A DNA stretch of 64,000 nt from assembly GCF_020037025.1 (NCBI RefSeq), contig NZ_JAIQLH010000043.1, forward strand, positions 22,529 through 86,528. The letters are read 5' to 3'. The first letter of the stretch is position 1, and each line of letters begins with the position of its first letter. The position numbers and the translations under genes are program-made. This DNA is from Streptomyces huiliensis (GTDB lineage Bacteria > Actinomycetota > Actinomycetes > Streptomycetales > Streptomycetaceae). Positions 57,087 through 64,000 of this stretch are shown in pieces. The notes below the pieces were generated by a model, which was not told where the DNA came from, did no database searches, and was given only the letters and a program-made list of their open reading frames with translations.

Positions 57087-57176
57087 CAGGCCCCGAACGG
57101 CCAGGCTCCGAACGGCCAGGCTCCGAACGGTCAGGTCCCGACTGGTCAGCCCCCGACTGGTCAGGTCCCGAACGGA
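57087..57176. repeat. 15-bp tandem repeat, six units, CAGGCTCCGAACGGC
   Basis: Six head-to-tail 15-bp units (57087, 57102, 57117, 57132, 57147, 57162) between two convergent genes. The last unit overlaps the final codons of the VOC-GNAT gene (stop at 57161). Units drift between CCGAACGG and CCGACTGG. Confidence 0.9.
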
Positions 57177-58063
57177 GCCGCGTACCGGATCCGGCCGGTC
57201 GGCAACGGCCGCCCCGCGTCGAGGCCCAACACCATCATCGCCTCGTCCGGCACCTCGAACGCGGGCAGGACACCGTGCGCGGACGCCCGGGTGAACCCGA
57301 ACCGGGGGTAGTACTCCGGGTGCCCGAGCACCGTGACGGCGTGTTCGCCCAGCGCCCGCGCCGCGTCGAGAGCCGCCCGGATGACCGCGGACCCGGCGCC
57401 CGTCCGCTGGTGGGCGGGGAGGACGGCGACGGGGGCGAGGCAGAGCGCCGGCTCCTCGCCGATGTGGCACCGCGTCAGCAGCGCGTGGGCGACGACCGTG
57501 CCGTCCGGGGCCTCGGCGACCAGGGACAGGCCGGGGATCCAGGCGTCCGGGTCGGCGCGCAGCGCGTCGACCAGGTCCGCCTCCAGCGGCGTCGGAAAAG
57601 CGGCCACCTCGACGGCGCGGACCCCGGGAACGTCGGCGGCGGTCTCGGGCCGGACGGTCCAGGGCGCGGGAGGGTTCGCGGCCACGGGCCGGATCCGTTC
57701 CCGCAGCAGGCAGAACTCGTTGCCCTCAGGATCGGCCAGCACCTGCCAGCTCTCGTCACCGGTCTGCCCTACGTCGACGGGCTTGGCCCCCAGCGCGAGC
57801 AGCCGCGCCAACTCGGCCTCCTGGTCCCGGTCGGTGGGACTGACGTCGATGTGCAGCCGGAGCTTCCCGCGCCGCGGGTCGTCGCTCGGACTGATCACGA
57901 GAACCGGCGACGGCCCACCGAAGCCGACCCCCGCCGGCCCGATCGCGATACTCCCGTCGTCCTCCCGCTCGAACTCGACGTACCCGAGCACCTCACTCCA
58001 GAACCCGGCGAGCCGCTCCGGGTCGGCGGCGTCGATGACCAGCTCACTGATACGGGATGCCAT
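57161..58063 (-). CDS. VOC domain - GNAT acetyltransferase fusion
   Basis: 300 residues with two domains. Residues ~1-125 form a glyoxalase/bleomycin-resistance-like VOC module (ISELVIDAADPERLAGFWSEVLGY; LRLHIDVSPTDRDQEAE; VLADPEGNEFCLL). Residues ~133-300 are a GNAT N-acetyltransferase with the acetyl-CoA motif LAPVAVLPAHQRTGAGSAVIRAALDAA and HPEYYPRFGF. The two are in one frame without a stop, so this is a true fusion. It may bind and acetylate a small molecule; the substrate is unknown. ATG at 58063. Confidence 0.88.
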   Translation of the reverse strand: MASRISELVIDAADPERLAGFWSEVLGYVEFEREDDGSIAIGPAGVGFGGPSPVLVISPSDDPRRGKLRLHIDVSPTDRDQEAELARLLALGAKPVDVGQTGDESWQVLADPEGNEFCLLRERIRPVAANPPAPWTVRPETAADVPGVRAVEVAAFPTPLEADLVDALRADPDAWIPGLSLVAEAPDGTVVAHALLTRCHIGEEPALCLAPVAVLPAHQRTGAGSAVIRAALDAARALGEHAVTVLGHPEYYPRFGFTRASAHGVLPAFEVPDEAMMVLGLDAGRPLPTGRIRYAAPFGT

Positions 58064-58286
58064 GGCCGCCAGTGTACGGAGACGCCCTGGCCGGGGCCCC
58101 TGAATTCGAGACCGGGGGTGTCTGCGGGGGATGCCCCGGAGGGTGTCCCCTAGGGAATCGGGCGGTGGGGAATCATCCCAGGTGCTGACGCCGCGTCCTC
58201 CGGGGAAGAGGGAGGATGACGTCTGAGCTTGTTCCGTCCCCGTCTTCCTGCCTCGTCCCGCCGTCCGCATCTGGAGCCCGTACCCC

Positions 58287-58991
58287 ATGTCCCGCAACCG
58301 TGCCTCCCTCCTCGCCCTCTCCGGTGCGGCCCTGAGTGCCGCCCTTCTGGTGGCGGGCTGTTCGTTGAGTGACGGGCCGGTGAAGAAGGCGGAGCGTACC
58401 TACACCGTGCGGGGGAAGGTCACCGTGATCGAGGCCGGGAGCTTCGGGGGTGACATCACCGTGCGGCCGCTCGCGGAGGGGGCGGACAAGGTGCGCGTGA
58501 CCGAGCGGTACGAGTACAGCGGGTCGAAGCCGAACCCCGAACACAGCCTGAGCGACGGCCGGTTCACGGTGAAGAAGACGGACTGCGGGAACCCGGGGAA
58601 GCGGTGCACGGTCCACCTCACCGTGCTGGCGCCGCCCTCCGTGGCCGTCGACCTGAAGACGCAGGGCGGCGACGTCACCGTCGAGGGGACGTCCGGCGGC
58701 GTCGACGCCGAGACCAGCGGCGGAGACATCCGCGTCGAGGACTCCGCGTCCCGCTCGGTCCGCGCGCACACCCGGGGCGGGAACGTGACGGTCTCCTCCA
58801 CCGCCGTTCCCGACGCGGTCGACGGGCGGACGCAGGGCGGCGACGTCACGGTGCGGGTCCCCCAGGGAGCGTACGCGGTGGAGGCGAGCACCTCGGGCGG
58901 CAACCGGAAGGTCACCGTCCCCTCGACCGCCGGCGCCCCGCACCGGATCAAGGCGGTCACGCAGGGCGGGAACGTCTCCGTCGTGAACTAG
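58287..58991 (+). CDS. Lipoprotein with DUF4097-like beta-repeat domain
   Basis: 234 residues. Signal peptide with lipobox LVAGC (Cys at residue 25), so it should be lipid-anchored outside the membrane. The mature part is made of short repeated beta strands of the form GGDVTVxxTSGGVDAETSGGDIRV and GGNVTV, the mark of DUF4097/adhesin-like beta-helical proteins. Function unknown. ATG at 58287. It is convergent with pobA; a 7-bp inverted repeat GAACTAG/CTAGTTC (58985-59011) covers both stop codons. Confidence 0.88.
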   Translation: MSRNRASLLALSGAALSAALLVAGCSLSDGPVKKAERTYTVRGKVTVIEAGSFGGDITVRPLAEGADKVRVTERYEYSGSKPNPEHSLSDGRFTVKKTDCGNPGKRCTVHLTVLAPPSVAVDLKTQGGDVTVEGTSGGVDAETSGGDIRVEDSASRSVRAHTRGGNVTVSSTAVPDAVDGRTQGGDVTVRVPQGAYAVEASTSGGNRKVTVPSTAGAPHRIKAVTQGGNVSVVN

Positions 58992-59004
58992 CAGGCGCAA
59001 CCTT

Positions 59005-60195
59005 CTAGTTCAGGCCGGCCATGAACTCGCTCAGGAGGCGGTTCGCCGTGCCCGACTCGTAGAGGCGGGCGAGGTCCGCTCGGGCGAGGTGATGGTGGAA
59101 GTCGCCTCGGTAGGAGGCGTCGCCGGCGCTGTGGATCAGTTCGGTCCACCAGGTGGCGAACGCCTGGTAGTTCCAGACGTGGCGGAGGCAGGTCGGAGAG
59201 TAGGCGTCGAGGAGGGTCGTGTCGCGGTCGTTCTCCTGGTGGTGGACGATGGCGTTCGCGAGGAGTTCGGCGTCGTGGAGGGCCAGGTTCATGCCCTTCG
59301 CGCTCATCGGGGGGACGATGTGGGCGGCGTCGCCGAGCAGGTAGAGGCGGCCGTGGCGCATCGGGCTGTGCACCACACCGCGCAGCGGCACCAGTTGCCT
59401 GCTGATGATCCGCCCCCGGGCGGCCACGGGCTCGCCGAAGCGGGTCTCCAGCTCGTCCCGGATCCGTTCGTCCGGCCACTCCGACAGCGAGCTGTCCGGC
59501 GAGCACTGGAGGTAGAACCGGCTCGCGTGCGGGCCGCGGCCGAACTGGCCGGCGAAGCCGCGGGGATGCAGTGCCATCAGGGTCTGGTGCCGGGGAGGCA
59601 CCTCCGCGAGGGCGGTCAGCCACACGAAGCCGTAGTCGTGGGAGTACCGGGTGAGGATCCCGTCGGGGATGGCCGTCCTGCTCACGCCGTGGTCACCGTC
59701 GCAGCCGGCGACGAACTCGCAGTGGATCGTCCGCGGGGAGCCGGTGGCGTCCCGGTAGCGGACGTGCGGGGACGCCTCGTCCGCGATGTCGTGCGGCGTG
59801 ACGTCCTCGGCGTCGAAGCGGAGGTCACCGCCGTCGGCGACGAAGACGTCGATGAGGTTCCGGACGAGGACCTGCTGGGGGCAGAAGCGCCCGTCGCCGT
59901 GGTGGTCCGGTGTGAGGGTGAGGGGGCGGTCCTCGCCGTCGATCCGGAAGTTCAGCACCGGGTCGAAGGGGACCCCTCCGATCACCCGGTCCTCAAGACC
60001 CCACTCCCGGAACATGCGTGCCGCCCGGGTGTCGATGACACCGGCACGCTGCCGCTGCTCGACGTACTCGCGGCCGCGTTTCTCCAGGATGACGCAGTCG
60101 ATTCCCTTGCGCAGTAAGAGGTTCCCGAGGGTGAGTCCCGCGACTCCCGCTCCCACGATCACCACGGTGGACGTTTCGGTCGTCTCTGTTGTCAT
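59005..60195 (-). CDS. pobA: 4-hydroxybenzoate 3-monooxygenase (PobA-like), contains TTA
   Basis: 396-residue class A flavin monooxygenase, which would hydroxylate 4-hydroxybenzoate to protocatechuate for the beta-ketoadipate pathway. GAGVAG at residues 15-20 binds FAD, CDGDHGVSR is the DG motif, LLGDAAHIVPPMSAKGMNLALHD the GD motif; length and the Q-R-x-R-A-G-V block (EYVEQRQRAGVID) match PobA. Leu27 is encoded by TTA (60115-60117), so expression is probably bldA-dependent. ATG at 60195; GAAGG lies upstream. An AraC regulator lies just upstream on the same strand. Confidence 0.9.
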   Translation of the reverse strand: MTTETTETSTVVIVGAGVAGLTLGNLLLRKGIDCVILEKRGREYVEQRQRAGVIDTRAARMFREWGLEDRVIGGVPFDPVLNFRIDGEDRPLTLTPDHHGDGRFCPQQVLVRNLIDVFVADGGDLRFDAEDVTPHDIADEASPHVRYRDATGSPRTIHCEFVAGCDGDHGVSRTAIPDGILTRYSHDYGFVWLTALAEVPPRHQTLMALHPRGFAGQFGRGPHASRFYLQCSPDSSLSEWPDERIRDELETRFGEPVAARGRIISRQLVPLRGVVHSPMRHGRLYLLGDAAHIVPPMSAKGMNLALHDAELLANAIVHHQENDRDTTLLDAYSPTCLRHVWNYQAFATWWTELIHSAGDASYRGDFHHHLARADLARLYESGTANRLLSEFMAGLN

Positions 60196-60280
60196 GCCTT
60201 CATGGTTGCGGGGCACTGGGGCTGCGTGGCACCGGTATGCGGACAGGATGTACCGGAAAGCCGCCAAGGTCGTTGGCGGT

Positions 60281-60344
60281 GCCGGTCACCGGCTCTCGTC
60301 ACCGGCTCTGTCATCGGCTCTCGTCACCGGCTCTCATCACCGGG
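60281..60344. repeat. 12-13-bp tandem repeat GGCTCTCGTCACC
   Basis: Four units (60291-60303, 60304-60315, 60316-60328, 60329-60341) between pobA and the AraC gene, with slight length drift; the last unit enters the AraC stop codon region. Confidence 0.75.
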
Positions 60345-61110
60345 TCCCGGTGCGGAGCTCCCGCTGGTAGCGGCCCGGCGTCTGGCCGACGATCGCCGTG
60401 AACGCCTCGATGAAGCTGGTGGGGTTGGCCCACCCCAGCCGCGTGGCCGTGTCGACGACCGGTTCCCCCTCGACCAGCCTCACCAGCGCGTGCTGGACGC
60501 GCAGCAGGCTCCGCCAGCGGTGGAAGCTCATCCCCAGTTCGGTCCGGAACAGGCGGCTCAGGGTCCGTTCGCTCGCCCCGGCCGTCCGGCCGAGTTCCGC
60601 CAGCGTCGAAGGGGTGGCGGGATCGGCGTGGAGCAGGTCCGTGACCGCGCGGAGGCGGTCGTCGGCGGGTGTGGGGAGGTACAGGTCTTCCTCGGGGACG
60701 TCGGCGAGTTCGTCGACGACCACGCGGCGGAGTCGGTCCCGCGCGTCCGGGCGCAGCCGGCGGCCGCCGGTCAGGACCAGCACCGCCTCCCGCAGCAGCG
60801 GTGACGCGGTGAAGACCGTGGGCCGGTCCGGCAGCGCGGCGCACAGCGGGCCGGAGACGTCCACCACCCGGACCTCCGTCCGCCCGTACGCGCGGTGGTA
60901 GTGCTCGAAGCCCGGCGGGGTCCACGTGACGCGGTTGGGCGGGGCGATCCACGTGCCGCGCTCCGTCGTGGTGGCGAGGACGCCCGCCGAGGGGTACAGC
61001 AACTGTCCGTCGATGTGGCGGTGGGGTGCCACGTCGTCTCCGTGGGCGAGGAGTCCGCGCATGTCCGCGTGCTTGGCGGCGAGGTCGGACTTCTGGTGGG
61101 TCTGGGGCAC
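60337..61110 (-). CDS. AraC family transcriptional regulator
   Basis: 257 residues. N-terminal cupin-like sensor (APHRHIDGQLLYPSAGVL...GTWIAPPNRVTWTPPG, ~28-80) and C-terminal double HTH (TLAELGRTAGASERTLSRLFRTELGMSFHRWRSLLRVQHALVRL...VVDTATRLGWANPTSFIEAFTAIVGQTPGRY). It is upstream of and in line with pobA, so it is a likely regulator of pobA; pobA is often controlled by such a neighbour (PobR type), but the inducer is not known. ATG at 61110. Confidence 0.92.
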   Translation of the reverse strand: MPQTHQKSDLAAKHADMRGLLAHGDDVAPHRHIDGQLLYPSAGVLATTTERGTWIAPPNRVTWTPPGFEHYHRAYGRTEVRVVDVSGPLCAALPDRPTVFTASPLLREAVLVLTGGRRLRPDARDRLRRVVVDELADVPEEDLYLPTPADDRLRAVTDLLHADPATPSTLAELGRTAGASERTLSRLFRTELGMSFHRWRSLLRVQHALVRLVEGEPVVDTATRLGWANPTSFIEAFTAIVGQTPGRYQRELRTGTR

Positions 61111-62583
<1,473 letters not shown>

Positions 62584-62644
62584 CGTTCCCGGCCCCCCAC
62601 AGTCGAGGCGGATACCACCGACCCCCCTCCGGAGGAGAACTGAC

Positions 62645-63391
62645 ATGTCGCCGCATGAGCTGACGGACGCTTCCCCGATCGAGATGCACGGGGAACCGGT
62701 CGGCGAGAACTGCCGGCGCATCCTGCCGCGCGGAGAGCATGCCCTCATCGGCGTGAGCGCCGGCAACAGCTACTTCAACCAGGACCGGCTCACCGCCCTG
62801 CTGGACTGGACCGAGCGGTCCTTCGAGGACATCGATGTCGTGTACGTGGACACGGCGTTGGACGAGATGCTCCTCGCCGACGGGCGTACGCCCGAGAGCG
62901 CCGCCAAGTCCGTGAAGGCCACGGTCCGGGACGTCCGGCGGCGCATCAAGCGCGCCCGGGAACGGCTCGGACCGCAGGGCGACCGGATCCGCGTCCGGGC
63001 CTTATCCGAGATCATGGAACTCCCCGCCTACCAGGCCGTCCGCCGGGAGACCGACCGCGCCTTCCGGGAGGACGCGGAGTTCGCGGCCACCTGCCGGGCG
63101 ATGGTCAAGGACATCGTCGAAAACCGCTCCGGTTCCGGGTCGGGTTCCAGCTCGGGCACCGGCGCCGTCACCGAGGCGCACCTGCGGGCCGGTCTCGCCT
63201 ACGTCCAGGCGGAGGCGCCCCTGTTCGTGGACTGCCCCGCCATCTTCGACGTCCCGACGTCCGTGGTGGTCTACCACACGACGCCGCCCATAACCGCGCA
63301 CCTCGCGGGCTGCCCCGAGGGCTTCCGCGCCGCTCCCGGGCAGGGCTACGCCCTCGTCCGTCCACGGGAGTGGTCACTCGCCGGGGTCTGA
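62645..63391 (+). CDS. albC: tRNA-dependent cyclodipeptide synthase (AlbC-like), contains TTA
   Basis: 248-residue enzyme joining two aminoacyl-tRNAs into a cyclodipeptide. Catalytic Ser38 (GVSAGNSYF; AlbC Ser37), Tyr186 and Glu190 (AYVQAEAP; AlbC Tyr178, Glu182) are present. Asn41 and Tyr210-His211 place it in the NYQ(H) subfamily. First-pocket positions Leu34, Gly36, Leu120 and Leu193 equal AlbC, with Val208 for Leu200, so Phe as first residue is likely (inference). A 14-residue Ser/Gly linker (161-174) is inserted before the catalytic helix. Leu120 is coded by TTA (63002-63004), implying bldA control. GGAGGAGA precedes the ATG. Confidence 0.95.
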   Translation: MSPHELTDASPIEMHGEPVGENCRRILPRGEHALIGVSAGNSYFNQDRLTALLDWTERSFEDIDVVYVDTALDEMLLADGRTPESAAKSVKATVRDVRRRIKRARERLGPQGDRIRVRALSEIMELPAYQAVRRETDRAFREDAEFAATCRAMVKDIVENRSGSGSGSSSGTGAVTEAHLRAGLAYVQAEAPLFVDCPAIFDVPTSVVVYHTTPPITAHLAGCPEGFRAAPGQGYALVRPREWSLAGV

Positions 63392-63431
63392 GGCCCGGCT
63401 GCCGGCGGCGTCGAACGCCGGCCGTCCGACC

Positions 63432-63474
63432 GCTCCGCCCGTCGCCGTCACCCCCCGACGGCGACGGGCGGAGC
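63432..63474. terminator. Bidirectional terminator at the end of the cyclodipeptide cluster
   Basis: 18-bp perfect stem (63432-63449 with 63457-63474, GCTCCGCCCGTCGCCGTC) around a 7-nt C-rich loop. On the minus strand the right arm lies within the last codons of the GlxA-type gene, so that gene's terminator is partly inside its own coding region. Confidence 0.8.
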
Positions 63475-64000
63475 CGTCTCTCCCTCACGACGGAACGTGC
63501 GGCGGTACGCCTGAGGGGCGACCCCGATCGCGGCGTGCAGGTGTCGGCGCAGCGAGACGCCGGTGCCGAAGCCCGCGCGGTGCGCGACGGTGTCGACGGG
63601 CCAGTCGGTCGTCTCCAGCAGGTGCCGGGCCAGTTCGACCCTTTGGCGGGTGAGCCACCGGCCGGGCGTGGTGCCGGTCTCGTCGCGGAAGCGGCGGGTG
63701 AACGTGCGGACGCTCATGCCGGCGCGCGCCGCCAGGTCGGCCAGGGTGAGGGGTTCGCCGAGGCGCTCCTCGGCCCAGGCCCGGGCGGGGGCCGTGCCGG
63801 TGGCCGCCGGTTCGGGGACGGGCCGCCGGATGTACTGGGCCTGCCCGCCCTCCCGCCAGGGCGGCACCACGCAGGAGCGCGCGACCTCGTTGGCGATCCG
63901 GCTGCCGTGGTCGCGGCGGACGAGGTGCAGGCACAGGTCGATGCCGGCGGCCACGCCGGCGGAGGTGAGGACGTCGCCGTCGTCGACGAACAGCACGTCG
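63448..64000 (-). CDS. GlxA-type AraC family regulator (DJ-1/PfpI + AraC), partial
   Basis: C-terminal ~184 residues; the N-terminus is beyond the right edge. The visible part begins at the end of a DJ-1/PfpI domain (VDDGDVLTSAGVAAGIDLCLHLVRRDHG, the GlxA signature), followed by an AraC HTH pair (LTLADLAARAGMSVRTFTRRFRDETGTTPGRWLTRQRVELARHLL; VDTVAHRAGFGTGVSLRRHLHAAIGVAPQAYRRTF). It converges on the cyclodipeptide synthase. It could regulate a neighbour to the right or this cluster; nothing in the window decides. Confidence 0.92.
   Translation of the reverse strand, partial: DVLFVDDGDVLTSAGVAAGIDLCLHLVRRDHGSRIANEVARSCVVPPWREGGQAQYIRRPVPEPAATGTAPARAWAEERLGEPLTLADLAARAGMSVRTFTRRFRDETGTTPGRWLTRQRVELARHLLETTDWPVDTVAHRAGFGTGVSLRRHLHAAIGVAPQAYRRTFRREGETAPPVAVGG

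Overview
The window is chromosomal DNA from a Streptomyces or very close relative. Support: very high G+C with third-position bias, GTG starts, many 4-base GTGA/ATGA overlaps, a whiA developmental regulator, mycothiol- and actinobacteria-type genes (opcA, RbpA, SufU/SufR-type suf operon), and TTA codons confined to three genes (the bldA pattern). From memory, the order uvrA-uvrC-rapZ-yvcK-whiA-gap-pgk-tpiA-secG-rbpA-pgi-pgl-opcA-zwf-tal-tkt-ctaB-ctaA-suf matches the conserved core of other Streptomyces chromosomes. No rRNA, tRNA, CRISPR, insertion sequence or prophage was seen.

Layout. 0-2 kb: cut-off MFS transporter, metallo-hydrolase and a mycothiol-dependent-type enzyme, all on the minus strand. 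2.2-10.7 kb: the nucleotide-excision-repair genes uvrA and uvrC enclose an accessory block (Tat-lipoprotein Rieske protein, a TTA-containing regulator, a secreted papain-like protease with a membrane-anchored neighbour). 10.9-13.9 kb: tightly overlapping rapZ-yvcK-whiA. 14.1-17.1 kb: secreted M14 carboxypeptidase. 17.3-30 kb: central carbon metabolism, with gap-pgk-tpiA-secG-rbpA-pgi on the plus strand facing tkt-tal-zwf-opcA-pgl on the minus strand. Together they cover lower glycolysis, glucose-6-phosphate isomerisation, the oxidative entry to the pentose phosphate pathway and its non-oxidative branch. A sequence with the exact sigma-R consensus lies before pgi. 30.4-33 kb: heme O/heme A synthesis (ctaB, ctaA) for the aa3 oxidase, then a two-gene ABC exporter. 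34.9-41.6 kb: complete sufR-B-D-ferredoxin-C-S-U-T Fe-S assembly operon.

41.6-61 kb is more variable: agmatine deiminase, a flavin monooxygenase, a TetR/membrane-protein pair with a duplicated operator, a subtilisin-like protease, dapD and dapA for lysine/diaminopimelate synthesis, a ricin-type lectin, a secreted nuclease/phosphatase, a serine hydrolase, a VOC-acetyltransferase fusion, an adhesin-like lipoprotein, and pobA beside an AraC regulator. Intergenic short tandem repeats with different periods (9, 12, 13, 15, 16 and 17 bp) are common here.

The most notable system is at 61.7-63.4 kb: a compact three-gene cyclodipeptide cluster. It has the two overlapping subunits of a cyclodipeptide oxidase (AlbA/AlbB-like) and a tRNA-dependent cyclodipeptide synthase (AlbC-like), which would turn aminoacyl-tRNAs into a dehydrogenated diketopiperazine of the albonoursin kind. 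The synthase carries a TTA codon, so product formation is probably gated by bldA, and it ends in a strong bidirectional terminator shared with a cut-off GlxA-type regulator at the right edge.
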